The notes beneath the pieces are model-generated. The model did no database searches and was not told the DNA's origin. It saw only the letters and a program-made list of their open reading frames with translations. From positions 1 to 41,848 of the forward strand of contig JAFVBX010000046.1 in assembly GCA_017479675.1 (NCBI GenBank): a stretch of DNA of 41,848 nucleotides, read 5' to 3'. Within the stretch, counting starts at the first letter, position 1. Each line of letters starts with the position of its first letter. Made by a program: the position numbers and the translations under genes. This document shows positions 14,877-25,960 of this stretch, piece by piece. This stretch comes from Prevotella sp. Lineage in GTDB: Bacteria > Bacteroidota > Bacteroidia > Bacteroidales > Bacteroidaceae.

Positions 14877-15341
14877 ATGTCAGTATTTATCGCGGTCCGT
14901 CAGGACAAGAGAAAGAACTCCAACAAGTTGTGGTACGGCAGGGCTTACTGCCCGAACATCATCGGCACCCACGAGTTGGCGAGGAAGATTGAGGCTAACG
15001 TCAGCGTGAAGGAGAGCGACGTGTATGCCGTGCTCATAGAGCTTGCCAACGTGATGTCGAACGAGATAGCCAATTCGGGCAAGGTGCACCTGGAGCGCAT
15101 AGGGTATTTCTACCCCTCCATACGTTCGAGCGGCTCGCTGGACAAGGAGGAGTGGAACGTGACGGAGAACGTGAAGAGCGGCCGCGTGCGCTTCACGCCC
15201 GACTACACGCGCTCGGTGGACAATGCCGCTACGGGCAAGTCGTCGGGACTGAGTTCGCGCTCTATCTCGGGCACGGGGTTCAGCTACAAGATTGTGGACC
15301 TGGCGGAGAAAGTGAAGCCTTCACAGGAGGAAGGTGAGTAA
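14877..15341 (+). CDS. HU-like DNA-binding protein (HU-HIG type)
   Basis: A 154-aa relative of HU/IHF nucleoid proteins. The body has the HU helix pattern GTHELARKIEANVSVKESDV followed by VLIELANVMSNEIANSGKVHLERIGYFYPSI, matching HU's dimerisation helices and the start of the DNA-binding arm. The Bacteroidetes HU-HIG subgroup has this longer C-terminal region, here ending in a Ser/Gly-rich then charged tail. It probably bends or wraps DNA; a cassette-specific role is inferred from neighbours only. It has its own promoter and an unusually long folded leader, suggesting post-transcriptional control. A strong terminator follows. Confidence 0.85.
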   Translation: MSVFIAVRQDKRKNSNKLWYGRAYCPNIIGTHELARKIEANVSVKESDVYAVLIELANVMSNEIANSGKVHLERIGYFYPSIRSSGSLDKEEWNVTENVKSGRVRFTPDYTRSVDNAATGKSSGLSSRSISGTGFSYKIVDLAEKVKPSQEEGE

Positions 15342-15346
15342 AGAGA

Positions 15347-15379
15347 GCAATGCCCCCCTCGGCGGGGGCTTGCTTTTTT
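15347..15379 (+). terminator. Strong terminator after the HU-like gene
   Basis: GCAA-T-GCCCCC (15347-15357) pairs with GGGGGC-TTGC (15364-15373), with one bulged T, then six Ts. Confidence 0.93.
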
Positions 15380-15380
15380 A

Positions 15381-15411
15381 GTTAAGAATTAAGAGTTAAG
15401 GGTTAAGAATT
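15381..15411. repeat. GTTAAGA/ATTAAGA heptamer tract
   Basis: Four imperfect seven-base units (GTTAAGA, ATTAAGA, GTTAAGG, GTTAAGA) lie in the gap before the valS promoter. The same units straddle the valS stop codon. Confidence 0.9.
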
Positions 15412-15464
15412 GGCGGGAATGTCAATTTTTTGTGATTTTCTCTGTTTATGTCATAAAAAAATTG

Positions 15465-15472
15465 TAACTTTG
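15465..15472 (+). promoter_or_regulatory. valS promoter -7 box
   Basis: TAACTTTG matches TAnnTTTG exactly; a clear -33 element is not visible. Transcription would start near 15479, giving a leader of about 28 bases. Confidence 0.7.
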
Positions 15473-15506
15473 CATTCGCAAAAAGTATAAACAGATTTTC
15501 AGACCA

Positions 15507-18263
<2,757 letters not shown>

Positions 18264-18298
18264 GAGTTAAGAAAATTACTCTTAGAACCATTGACCTC

Positions 18299-18919
18299 TT
18301 GATAGACAACCTCTATACATATCGATCTTACGCAAGATGCGTCAGCGAGGGATACAGGTTCCTCGCCGTGAACCTGCGGACGGTGTGCAGGGTGATGGCG
18401 CCTTACTTCCTTGTGTTCTCGCTGCTCTGCGTACTCTCCAACGCGGTGAACACCCACGCCAACGTGGCGGTGATGGCAGGCAAGCAGATATACCTTGAGG
18501 AGGTAGTCCTTGCTGGAGTGCTCGTGGTGCTCTGCGTGGTGGCATACGTGGTGGCGCTGATGAGGCTCTACAAGATGTTCAAGCGCATGTGCGGCATCAC
18601 GGGAAAGCGGACCATACGATGGGGTAGGGCGCTGAAAGCCGTATTCCGTCATTTCGGCAAGGTAGCGGGCACCACGCTGCTCTCGCTCTTCGTGCTGGCG
18701 GTGACGGGCGCGGTGGTCTATATGCCCTACGTAGTATCGACCTACGCATACTTCAGCAGCGTGGAGGGACAGCTCAACTTCGGCGACACGGCGCTGATAC
18801 CCACCGGCGGCTACGTGCTGATGATACTTGCCTGCACCCTGTGCTATACCATTATTAATATATTGTCAGTAGGCCTCTACGCCTCGCTGATGTTCCTGTA
18901 CGGCAGCATAAAAAGATGA
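18299..18919 (+). CDS. Integral membrane protein of unknown function
   Basis: A 206-aa inner-membrane protein with about four hydrophobic segments: [56 protein letters not shown] and [23 protein letters not shown]. The start is TTG at 18299; no upstream ATG fits before the repeat tract. The stop overlaps the hisB ATG by four bases (ATGA), so the two genes are very likely translated together, though the link to histidine synthesis may be positional only. I do not recognise a named family. Short basic loops follow the segments, as in small permease-like proteins. Confidence 0.75.
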   Translation: MIDNLYTYRSYARCVSEGYRFLAVNLRTVCRVMAPYFLVFSLLCVLSNAVNTHANVAVMAGKQIYLEEVVLAGVLVVLCVVAYVVALMRLYKMFKRMCGITGKRTIRWGRALKAVFRHFGKVAGTTLLSLFVLAVTGAVVYMPYVVSTYAYFSSVEGQLNFGDTALIPTGGYVLMILACTLCYTIINILSVGLYASLMFLYGSIKR

Positions 18920-19986
18920 AAAAGCTACTATTCATAGACCGCGACGGCACCCTGATAAAGGAGCCTGCCGACGAGCAGATTGACTCTTTCGAGAAGTTGG
19001 AGTTCGTAGAAGGTGCCATAACAAGCCTCGCCTTCCTGCGCAAGAACCTCGACTTCGAGTTTGTCATGGTGTCCAACCAGGACGGACTGGGCACCGACTC
19101 GTTCCCCGAGGACACCTTCTGGCCGGTGCACAACTTCATACTGAAGACGCTCAAGGGCGAGGGCGTGGAGTTTGACGACATGCTCATAGACCGCCACTTC
19201 CCCTCAGACAACCACCCCGACCGCAAGCCAGGCACAGGCATGCTCAAGAAGTACATAGGCAACGCCGACTACGACCTCGCAGGCTCATACGTCATAGGCG
19301 ACCGCGAGACCGACGCACAGCTGGCGAAGAACCTCGGATGCAAGGCGCTGATACTGGGCAGGGACGGCATGACGTGGGCAAAGATAACGGAGCTGCTCTT
19401 CGCAGGAGAGCGCACCGCAGAGATGACGCGTACCACAAAGGAGACAGACATCACCGTGCGCATAAACCTCGACGGCACGGGCAGGTGTGACATCGACACA
19501 GGACTGGGTTTCTTCGACCACATGCTGGAGCAGATAGGCAAGCACGGCATGATGGACCTCTACGTGCGCTGCAAGGGCGACCTCAACGTAGATGAGCACC
19601 ACACCATAGAGGACACAGGCATAGTCCTGGGCGAATGTCTGCTCAAGGCACTGGGCGACAAGCGCGGCATAGAGCGCTACGGCTACTGCCTGCCTATGGA
19701 CGACAGCCTCTGCCAGGTGGCACTCGACTTCGGCGGCAGACCTTGGCTCATCTGGGACGCGGACTTCAAGCGCGAAAAGGTAGGCGAAATGCCCACCGAG
19801 ATGTTCCCACACTTCTTCAAGTCGGTGAGCGACGCCGCCAAGATGAACCTCAACATAAAGGCGGAGGGCGACAACGAGCACCACAAGATAGAGGGCATAT
19901 TCAAGGCGTTCGCACGAAGCATCAGGATGGCAGTGAAAAGAGACATCTATCACTACCAACTGCCATCGACAAAAGGTGCACTGTAA
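18916..19986 (+). CDS. hisB: Bifunctional HisB: histidinol-phosphatase and imidazoleglycerol-phosphate dehydratase
   Basis: Two steps of histidine synthesis in one polypeptide. The N-terminal HAD phosphatase (residues about 1-165) has the nucleophile motif FIDRDGTLI (Asp7 and Asp9) and [12 protein letters not shown]. The C-terminal dehydratase (about 168-356) has the His/Glu metal motifs [29 protein letters not shown] and [17 protein letters not shown]. The fused arrangement and 356-aa length match enterobacterial and Bacteroidetes HisB. No other his genes are in the window, so this is a separated or terminal his gene. It starts four bases before the stop of the upstream membrane-protein gene. 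Confidence 0.96.
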   Translation: MKKLLFIDRDGTLIKEPADEQIDSFEKLEFVEGAITSLAFLRKNLDFEFVMVSNQDGLGTDSFPEDTFWPVHNFILKTLKGEGVEFDDMLIDRHFPSDNHPDRKPGTGMLKKYIGNADYDLAGSYVIGDRETDAQLAKNLGCKALILGRDGMTWAKITELLFAGERTAEMTRTTKETDITVRINLDGTGRCDIDTGLGFFDHMLEQIGKHGMMDLYVRCKGDLNVDEHHTIEDTGIVLGECLLKALGDKRGIERYGYCLPMDDSLCQVALDFGGRPWLIWDADFKREKVGEMPTEMFPHFFKSVSDAAKMNLNIKAEGDNEHHKIEGIFKAFARSIRMAVKRDIYHYQLPSTKGAL

Positions 19987-20011
19987 GTTAAAAAACATTA
20001 AAGCAGCCCAA

Positions 20012-20058
20012 ACTGTGAACGGTGAACTGTAAACTATGAACTTTTTTTGCTACCTTTG
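20012..20058 (+). promoter_or_regulatory. Promoter with upstream heptamer tract (uxaB)
   Basis: TACCTTTG at 20051-20058 is preceded by heptamer units (CTGTGAA, CGGTGAA, CTGTAAA, CTATGAA) at 20012-20041 and a T-run. The arrangement matches the tRNA-Leu promoter at 28299-28342. Confidence 0.75.
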
Positions 20059-20124
20059 CAAAACAGAGAGTAAGAGTAAGAAAAACATTGCTTAAAGACA
20101 TAATACTAAACTAACAAAAACAAA

Positions 20125-21609
20125 ATGGCACAGCTAAAATCTTTATCAAAGCTCACTGCTCCTAAGAGCACAGCGCCAGAGAAAATCATCCAGTTCGGTG
20201 AGGGTAACTTCCTACGCGCTTTCGTTGACTGGATCATCTGGAACATGAACGCAAAGACGAACTTCAACGGTTCAGTCGTAGTGGTTCAGCCTATTGACAA
20301 GGGTATGGTGCAGTGGCTCAACGGCCAGGACTGCCTCTACCACGTAAACCTGCAGGGACGCCTCAACGGCGAGCCGGTGAACCAGCTCGACCGCGTTGAC
20401 GTAATCTCACGCGGCATAGACCCATACGCACAGAACTGGGCATTCATGTCGCTCGCAGAGCAGCCAGACATCCGCTTCGTCATCTCCAACACCACGGAGG
20501 CTGGCATAGCGTTCGACCCTGCTTGTAAGTTCACTGACGCTCCTGCTTCTTCTTACCCAGGCAAGCTCGTGCAGCTCCTGTTCCGTCGCTATCAGACATT
20601 TGGCGGCGACCCGAAGAAGGGACTCATCATCATGCCTTGTGAGCTCATATTCCTCAACGGACACCACCTCAAGGACTGCATACGCAAGTACATCGAGCTG
20701 TGGAAGGACGACTTCGGCAAGGACTACGAAGGCTTCAAGGAGTGGTTTGAGAAGTACAACTACGTCTGCGCTACACTCGTGGACCGCATCGTGCCAGGAT
20801 TCCCACGCAAGGAGATTGCCGAGATACAGCAGAAGATAGGCTACAAGGACAACCTCGTAGTACAGGCAGAGATATTCCACCTGTGGGTTATCGAGAAGGC
20901 TGAGAACATGACCTGCGAAGAGCTCCGCGCCGAGTTCCCTGCCGATCAGGCTGGTCTCCACGTGCTCATAGCAGAGTCAGAGGCTCCTTACCACGAGCGT
21001 AAGGTGACACTGCTCAACGGCCCTCACACCGTGCTCTCGCCAGTGGCTTACCTCTCAGGCATCAACATCGTGCGCGACGCACTCCACGACGAGGTAGTGG
21101 GCAAGTACATCAGGAAGGTACAGTACGACGAGCTCATGCAGACACTCAACCTGCCTATGGACGAGCTGCAGCAGTTTGCTGCCGACGTGCTCGAGCGCTT
21201 CGACAACCCATACGTTGACCACCAGGTAACGTCTATCATGCTCAACTCATTCCCGAAGTTCCAGGCACGCGACCTCCCAGGAGTAAAGGTATATCTGGAG
21301 CGCAAGGGCGAGCTGCCTAAGGGCTTGGTACTCGGTCTGGCTGCCATCATCACATACTACAAGGGCGGCACACGCGCTGACGGCGCACCTATCGAGCCAA
21401 ACGACGACCAGAAGATCATGGACCTGCTCAAAGAGCTCTGGGCTACCGGCGACACACGCAAGGTGGCTGAGGGAGTCCTCGCTGCCGACTGGATTTGGGG
21501 CGAGCACGGCGACCTCAACAAGATTCCTGGACTCACCGACATGGTTGAGGGCTTCCTGAACGACATACAGTCTAAGGGCATGCTCGAGACAGTGAAGTCT
21601 ATACTGTAA
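20125..21609 (+). CDS. uxaB: Tagaturonate reductase (altronate oxidoreductase)
   Basis: NADH-dependent reduction of D-tagaturonate to D-altronate in galacturonate catabolism. A member of the polyol/mannitol dehydrogenase family: N-terminal Rossmann-type IIQFGEGNFLRAFVDWIIW, central VISNTTEAGI and GLIIMPCELIFLNG, and the C-terminal catalytic-domain block LNGPHTVLSPVAYLSG. Length 494 aa fits UxaB. Related mannitol or fructuronate reductases share the fold, but the NTTEAGI and CE(L/I) blocks favour tagaturonate reductase. It fits with the GH28 pectinase at 28507-29880. Codon use is strongly optimised, suggesting high expression. Confidence 0.9.
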   Translation: MAQLKSLSKLTAPKSTAPEKIIQFGEGNFLRAFVDWIIWNMNAKTNFNGSVVVVQPIDKGMVQWLNGQDCLYHVNLQGRLNGEPVNQLDRVDVISRGIDPYAQNWAFMSLAEQPDIRFVISNTTEAGIAFDPACKFTDAPASSYPGKLVQLLFRRYQTFGGDPKKGLIIMPCELIFLNGHHLKDCIRKYIELWKDDFGKDYEGFKEWFEKYNYVCATLVDRIVPGFPRKEIAEIQQKIGYKDNLVVQAEIFHLWVIEKAENMTCEELRAEFPADQAGLHVLIAESEAPYHERKVTLLNGPHTVLSPVAYLSGINIVRDALHDEVVGKYIRKVQYDELMQTLNLPMDELQQFAADVLERFDNPYVDHQVTSIMLNSFPKFQARDLPGVKVYLERKGELPKGLVLGLAAIITYYKGGTRADGAPIEPNDDQKIMDLLKELWATGDTRKVAEGVLAADWIWGEHGDLNKIPGLTDMVEGFLNDIQSKGMLETVKSIL

Positions 21610-21612
21610 GAT

Positions 21613-21648
21613 GGTTTACAGTTTAAAGTTTAAGGTTGAAGGTAATAA
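21613..21648. repeat. Heptamer tract before the TIGR02757 gene
   Basis: GGTTTAC/AGTTTAA/AGTTTAA/GGTTGAA-type units end in TTGAAGGTAATA, the tail shared with 4584-4595. The gene's ATG lies ten bases further on. Confidence 0.85.
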
Positions 21649-21657
21649 GCCATTCGT

Positions 21658-22395
21658 ATGTTTGACCTCAAAACTTTAGCTGAACGATACGAAACAAGGG
21701 AGTTCCTTGATGGTGACCCCTCCTGGTTTATGCATCAGGTGGAGGGAGAAGCCAACAAGGAACTCCTTGCTTTTATCGCCTCGGCGCTGAGCTACGGCAG
21801 CCGGAAGCAGTTCCTGCCAAAGATACAGTACATCCTCGACTGCTCGCAGGGCGAGGTGGAGAAGTGGCTGCTTTCGGGCAGATACGAGAAGGACATCCCC
21901 GACAGCGACGAGTGCTTCTACCGCCTATACACCTGCCACACCATGCACGAGTTTCTCTGTTCCCTTACGGAGATGCTCTTGCAGCATGGCTCACTGAAAA
22001 ACTACGTGAGGCAGTCGCTCGCCGCCGTGTCGCAGCCTCCCTCACGTCAGGCACTCGACGCCGTCGAGGCAATAGTACAGTGGTTTCATGTTAACGTTAT
22101 CCCCCAATCCACCACGTCCTCGTGCAAACGCATCTGTATGTTCCTCAGGTGGATGGTGAGAGACGGCTCGCCCGTTGACCTCGGGCTGTGGAGCGACATA
22201 ATAGACAAGCGCACGCTCATCATGCCCCTCGACACCCACGTGATACAAGAAGCAAGCCGCCTCGGACTGCTTGAGTCCAAGACGGCATCGATGAATACTG
22301 CATTAAAGTTAACCGAAAAGCTACGTGCGGTTTTTCCAGACGACCCCTTGAAGGGCGACTTCGCACTCTTCGGCTTAGGAGTTTTTATTTCTTAG
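21658..22395 (+). CDS. TIGR02757 family protein (DUF2400)
   Basis: A 245-aa conserved protein of unknown function found across Bacteroidetes and some other bacteria. Recognisable blocks are [42 protein letters not shown], the signature [16 protein letters not shown] with PVDLGLW, and [16 protein letters not shown]. The helical pattern resembles DNA glycosylase/HhH folds, so a DNA-related role is possible but unproven. The gene runs into mscL: the last 11 bases, including the stop, overlap the end of that convergent gene. There is no space for a terminator between them. Confidence 0.9.
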   Translation: MFDLKTLAERYETREFLDGDPSWFMHQVEGEANKELLAFIASALSYGSRKQFLPKIQYILDCSQGEVEKWLLSGRYEKDIPDSDECFYRLYTCHTMHEFLCSLTEMLLQHGSLKNYVRQSLAAVSQPPSRQALDAVEAIVQWFHVNVIPQSTTSSCKRICMFLRWMVRDGSPVDLGLWSDIIDKRTLIMPLDTHVIQEASRLGLLESKTASMNTALKLTEKLRAVFPDDPLKGDFALFGLGVFIS

Positions 22396-22762
22396 CCAGA
22401 AGGTCGCGGATTTCAGCGAGGAGCTCCTCCTGAGTAGGACCGGCAGGTGCCTCGGGAGCAGCAGGCTCCTCCTTCTTCATCTTGTTCATAGCCTTGATCA
22501 TGCAGAAGATACAGAAGGCGATGATGATGAAGTCGATGACGTTCTGCAGGAACGTGCCGTACTTGATGTTGGCGTCGCCCAGGGTGATGGCAAGCTGAGT
22601 GAAGTCCACACCGCCGGTTATCATACCGATGATAGGCATCAGCACGTCGTCAACAAGGCTGCTGACAATCTTACCAAACGCACCGCCGATGATAACACCG
22701 ACAGCCATGTCCATTACGTTGCCTTTCATGGCAAACTCTTTGAATTCCTTAATAAATCCCAT
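22385..22762 (-). CDS. mscL: Large-conductance mechanosensitive channel
   Basis: Opens under membrane tension to release solutes during hypo-osmotic shock; homopentamer in the inner membrane. [43 protein letters not shown] is the classic N-terminal helix and first membrane segment. The second segment is [15 protein letters not shown], and the C-terminal helix is Pro/Ala/Glu-rich before [14 protein letters not shown]. Length 125 aa is slightly short of the usual 130-140 but complete. Transcribed from the divergent region shared with gapA; its 3' end overlaps the TIGR02757 gene. Confidence 0.97.
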   Translation of the reverse strand: MGFIKEFKEFAMKGNVMDMAVGVIIGGAFGKIVSSLVDDVLMPIIGMITGGVDFTQLAITLGDANIKYGTFLQNVIDFIIIAFCIFCMIKAMNKMKKEEPAAPEAPAGPTQEELLAEIRDLLAKK

Positions 22763-22877
22763 AGTTTCTTTACCTATTAATTGTGAATGATAAATTGTTG
22801 TTGGTTATTTGCAAAGTTGACGTTACAATTTTTCCGCGAAAATTGATTTCGGTTAATTGTTTAGACATATTTGGGTA

Positions 22878-22907
22878 CAAAGGTAGCATTTTTTTTCTAA
22901 TAACAAA
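22878..22907 (-). promoter_or_regulatory. mscL promoter
   Basis: On the minus strand TTTG (22907-22904), 18 bases, then TACCTTTG (22885-22878). Predicted leader about 110 bases. Confidence 0.8.
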
Positions 22908-22928
22908 CATTTTGTCAAAAAAAAAACG

Positions 22929-22936
22929 TAAATTTG
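22929..22936 (+). promoter_or_regulatory. gapA promoter -7 box
   Basis: TAAATTTG matches TAnnTTTG; no -33 element at the usual distance (a TTTG lies only 14 bases upstream). It gives a leader of about 110 bases that is AT-rich and shows no strong fold. Confidence 0.65.
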
Positions 22937-23051
22937 CATTGCAAATCTCAATTAAGGGATAGAAACTATCACATTGTAAAGGGATAACAAGAAAAAAGAG
23001 AAAAAGGATAATAAAGAATCCATATTAAACTAATTAAAAATTAAAAACAAC

Positions 23052-24074
23052 ATGACAAAAGTAGCTATTAACGGTTTCGGCCGCATCGGTCGTCTCGCTT
23101 TCCGTCAGATGTTTGAGGCTGAGGGTTATGAAGTAGTAGCAATCAACGACCTTACATCACCAAAGATGCTCGCTCATCTTCTTAAGTACGACACCGCTCA
23201 GGGCGGTTTCGCTGGTAGGTTCGGTGAGAACAAGCACACTGTAGAGGCAACAGAAGACTCTATCATTGTTGATGGTAAGGAAATCAAGATCTCTGCTGAG
23301 GCTGACGCAACAAACTGCCCTTGGGCAGCTAACGACGTTGACGTAGTTCTCGAGTGCACAGGTTTCTACACATCTAAGGCTAAGGCTGAGGCTCACCTCA
23401 AGGCTGGTGCTAAGAAGGTAGTTATCTCTGCTCCTGCAGGCAACGACCTCCCAACCATCGTTTACAACGTTAACCACGAGACACTGACAGCTGACGACAA
23501 GATCATCTCTGCTGCATCATGCACCACAAACTGTCTGGCTCCTATGACAAAGGCTCTCAACGACTTTGCACCAATCCAGAGCGGTATCATGACAACAGTA
23601 CACGCTTACACAGGCGACCAGATGATTCTCGACGGTCCTCAGCGTAAGGGTGACGTACAGCGTGCTCGCGCAGGTGCTCAGAACATCGTGCCTAACTCAA
23701 CAGGTGCTGCTAAGGCTATCGGTCTCGTAATACCTGAGCTCAACGGTAAGCTCATCGGTGCTGCACAGCGCGTACCAACTCCTACAGGTTCTACCACTAT
23801 CCTGCACGCTGTCGTTAAGGGTGAGGTAGCAGTTGAGGACATCAACGCTGCTATGAAGGCTGCTGCTAACGAGAGCTTCGGCTACACAGAGGAGAAGCTT
23901 GTTTCTTCTGACATCATCGGCATGAAGTTCGGTTCACTCTTCGACGCTAACCAGACTATGGTAAGCAAGATCGGTGACGGCAACTCTCTCGTACAGGTAG
24001 TTTCTTGGTACGACAACGAGAACTCTTACACTTCTCAGATGGTTCGTACTATCAAGTACTTCTCAGAGATCTAA
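23052..24074 (+). CDS. gapA: Glyceraldehyde-3-phosphate dehydrogenase
   Basis: NAD-dependent glycolytic oxidation of glyceraldehyde 3-phosphate. [16 protein letters not shown] is the NAD-binding start, [10 protein letters not shown] carries catalytic Cys157, [11 protein letters not shown] follows, and [14 protein letters not shown] closes the catalytic domain. Length 340 aa. Codon use differs sharply from most of the window (Ala GCT, Thr ACA, Leu CTC), the profile of a highly expressed gene. It has its own promoter and a strong terminator, so it is monocistronic. Confidence 0.98.
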   Translation: MTKVAINGFGRIGRLAFRQMFEAEGYEVVAINDLTSPKMLAHLLKYDTAQGGFAGRFGENKHTVEATEDSIIVDGKEIKISAEADATNCPWAANDVDVVLECTGFYTSKAKAEAHLKAGAKKVVISAPAGNDLPTIVYNVNHETLTADDKIISAASCTTNCLAPMTKALNDFAPIQSGIMTTVHAYTGDQMILDGPQRKGDVQRARAGAQNIVPNSTGAAKAIGLVIPELNGKLIGAAQRVPTPTGSTTILHAVVKGEVAVEDINAAMKAAANESFGYTEEKLVSSDIIGMKFGSLFDANQTMVSKIGDGNSLVQVVSWYDNENSYTSQMVRTIKYFSEI

Positions 24075-24110
24075 ACCGGCTAAGAGATTTATCTCTCATA
24101 CATAAATCGG

Positions 24111-24153
24111 CAAGGGTGTGTTCACTGCAATGTGTACACACCCTTGTTCTTTT
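24111..24153. terminator. Terminator after gapA
   Basis: CAAGGGTGTGT (24111-24121) pairs with ACACACCCTTG (24136-24146), followed by TTCTTTTTG. The convergent sodB ends 74 bases away, so the hairpin may also serve it. Confidence 0.88.
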
Positions 24154-24164
24154 TGTTATGTAGC

Positions 24165-24240
24165 CTGCACGGGCAGCGTGGTGGCTTCGTTATCTGCACA
24201 GGCAGTATAGTTGCTGCCGTTATCGTGACTGGTAGCGCTG
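24165..24240. repeat. Degenerate ~30-base repeats beside sodB
   Basis: CTGCACGGGCAG... (24165-24193) and CTGCACAGGCAG... (24194-24223) are 29 and 30 bases long, both ending in CGTTAT. A weaker third copy runs into sodB, whose stop codon lies in the second copy. Low conservation; function unknown. Confidence 0.5.
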
Positions 24241-24831
24241 CTCCACCACGTCCCAGTTGACCAGCTGCCAGAGGGCGCTGAGATGGTCGGGACGGCGGTT
24301 GCGGTAGTCGATGTAGTAGGCGTGCTCCCACACGTCGAAGGTGAGCAGTGGGGTGAGCCCCTGCTTCAGCGGGTTGCCGGCGTTGGGTTCCTGCGTGATG
24401 ACGAGCTTGCCGTCGGCATCGGCAGAGAGCCATACCCAGCCGGAGCCGAACAGCGTGGCGCCCTTCTTCTCAAACTCCTTCTGGAAGTCGGCGAAGGAGC
24501 CGTACTGCGCCTCTATCGCTTTGGCGATGCTGCCTTGTGGGGCGTTGCCCTCCTTTGGCGCCGTGAACTGGGTGAAGTACATGTTGTGGTTGATTATCTG
24601 TCCTGCGTTGTTGAACATGCCGCCGTCAGCCTTCGTCACTATCTCCTCAAGTGAGGCACCCTCGAAGGCGCTGCCAGGCAGCAGGGCGTTGAGGTTGTTG
24701 ACGTAGGTCTGCAGGTGCTTGCCGTAGTGGTACTGGATGGTCTCGGCGGAGATGACGGGGACGAGGGCGTCCTCGGCGTAGGGCAGCTGAATGAGCCCGA
24801 ACAGGTTGTTGATAGGTTTTGTTTCAGTCAT
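24220..24831 (-). CDS. sodB: Superoxide dismutase [Fe/Mn]
   Basis: Dismutates superoxide to oxygen and peroxide in the cytosol. The family is clear from ISAETIQYHYGKHLQTYVNNLN (metal His), FNNAGQIINHNMYF (metal His), LFGSGWVWLSADADGKL, and the metal-binding DVWEHAYYIDYRNRRPDHL. Length 203 aa. The sequence does not settle iron versus manganese; related anaerobe enzymes are often cambialistic or iron-type. It is third in the mtaB-glycosyltransferase-sodB run, 64 bases after the glycosyltransferase stop, with heptamer-like TTAGGGT sequence in that gap and no obvious TAnnTTTG box. Confidence 0.95.
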   Translation of the reverse strand: MTETKPINNLFGLIQLPYAEDALVPVISAETIQYHYGKHLQTYVNNLNALLPGSAFEGASLEEIVTKADGGMFNNAGQIINHNMYFTQFTAPKEGNAPQGSIAKAIEAQYGSFADFQKEFEKKGATLFGSGWVWLSADADGKLVITQEPNAGNPLKQGLTPLLTFDVWEHAYYIDYRNRRPDHLSALWQLVNWDVVEQRYQSR

Positions 24832-24895
24832 TTTGTTAGGGGTTAAATAGGTTAGGGTTGTTAATGAATTTAAGGTCGTAGGGGGTGTTGCGCCG

Positions 24896-25960
24896 TCAGG
24901 GCAGCTGCGAGTATAGCTTCCTGCCCTTGACGTAGTATTGGCACAGTATGCTGAGGCGCGTCCTGCCTGTGGGTGTTGTCGTCAGGGCAGCCTGCTGTAT
25001 GCGCCGGCGGTCGGCGTCGAAGTCCTTGCGCCAGGCACGGAAGTCGCGGCGCGCCTTTACCACCGCCATGAAGTCGGAGAGGCTGCGCTCGAGGATGAGC
25101 ATCTTGAAGGCTGCCACGTAGTCTAATATCATTCGCATACGCATCACGCCCCTCAGCTCTGCCTCGGGCAGGTTCTTGTAGAGCATGGTTAGGTTGTTGC
25201 GGAAGTTGAGGTAGTTCTTGCGCGGACTGCCCTTGGGCAGCGTACCGCCGCCGTAGTGGTAGGCGGTGCTTGCAGGCACGCACGCCACCTTCCTGCCCGC
25301 GAGGTTGAGGCGCCAGCAGAGGTCTATCTCCTCGTTGTGGGCAAAGAAGCGACCGTCCAGTCCGCCAGCCTGCCAGTAGTCCTTGCGCCTGATGAGCAGG
25401 CATGCGCCCGTTGCCCACATCACGTGCATGGGCTCGTCGTACTGTCCCTTGTCTTCCTCCACGGTGTCGAAGATTCTGCCTCGGCAGTAGGGGTAGCCGT
25501 AGCGGTCTATGAAGCCTCCGCAGGCACCGGCGTACTCGTAGTGCGTGGGGGCTACGTCGCTCAGCAGCTTGGGCTGGCATGCCGCCACGTCCTCGTGCTC
25601 CTGCATGTATGTTATCATGGGTGCCAGCCATCCTCGCTCCACTCTCACGTCGCTGTTCAGCAGCAGGTAGCAGTCTGCCAACGGCTTGCCTTGCTCCGCG
25701 TTCTCCCTGTCGAGTATCTCGAACGCCTTGTTGTAGCCGTCGGCAAAGCCCCAGTTGCGCTCCAGCGTGATGCTGCGCACGGAGGGAAACTCCCTGCGCA
25801 GCACTGCGAGCGAGTCGTCCGTTGAGGCGTTGTCTGCCACTATGATGTCAACCGTTCCCGCGTCGTCTCCTTCCGGGGCTGATGACTCAATCACAGACGG
25901 CAAGTATCTCTGCATCATGGCAGAACCGTTCCAGTTTAGTATTACGATGGCTATGTTCAT
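24896..25960 (-). CDS. Family 2 glycosyltransferase
   Basis: Probably transfers a sugar (often rhamnose or a similar residue) to a surface polysaccharide or glycoprotein glycan on the cytosolic side. The N-terminal GT-A fold has IAIVILNWNG, DIIVADNASTDDSLAVL (Asp for nucleotide), NWGFADGYNKAF and LLLNSDVRVERGWL (DxD-like metal motif), then WATGACLLIRRKDYWQAGGLD and FFAHNEEIDLCWRL. Length 354 aa; the C-terminal 90 residues are basic and may associate with the membrane. The start at 25960 lies 74 bases inside mtaB and is needed to keep the first beta strand. Exact sugar unknown. Confidence 0.88.
   Translation of the reverse strand: MNIAIVILNWNGSAMMQRYLPSVIESSAPEGDDAGTVDIIVADNASTDDSLAVLRREFPSVRSITLERNWGFADGYNKAFEILDRENAEQGKPLADCYLLLNSDVRVERGWLAPMITYMQEHEDVAACQPKLLSDVAPTHYEYAGACGGFIDRYGYPYCRGRIFDTVEEDKGQYDEPMHVMWATGACLLIRRKDYWQAGGLDGRFFAHNEEIDLCWRLNLAGRKVACVPASTAYHYGGGTLPKGSPRKNYLNFRNNLTMLYKNLPEAELRGVMRMRMILDYVAAFKMLILERSLSDFMAVVKARRDFRAWRKDFDADRRRIQQAALTTTPTGRTRLSILCQYYVKGRKLYSQLP

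Noticed and set aside
9890-15341. Intact transposon or prophage
   Set aside because: No transposase, integrase, phage structural gene, or target-site duplication could be seen.
22090-22108. Another copy of the GTTAAC/GATAAC coding repeat in the TIGR02757 gene
   Set aside because: Only about 15 bases match in the reverse sense, and the residues [19 protein letters not shown] are normal for the family.
24122-24433. Possible C-terminal frameshift extension of sodB
   Set aside because: The SodB product has normal length and end; the other frame merely translates the 30-base repeats.
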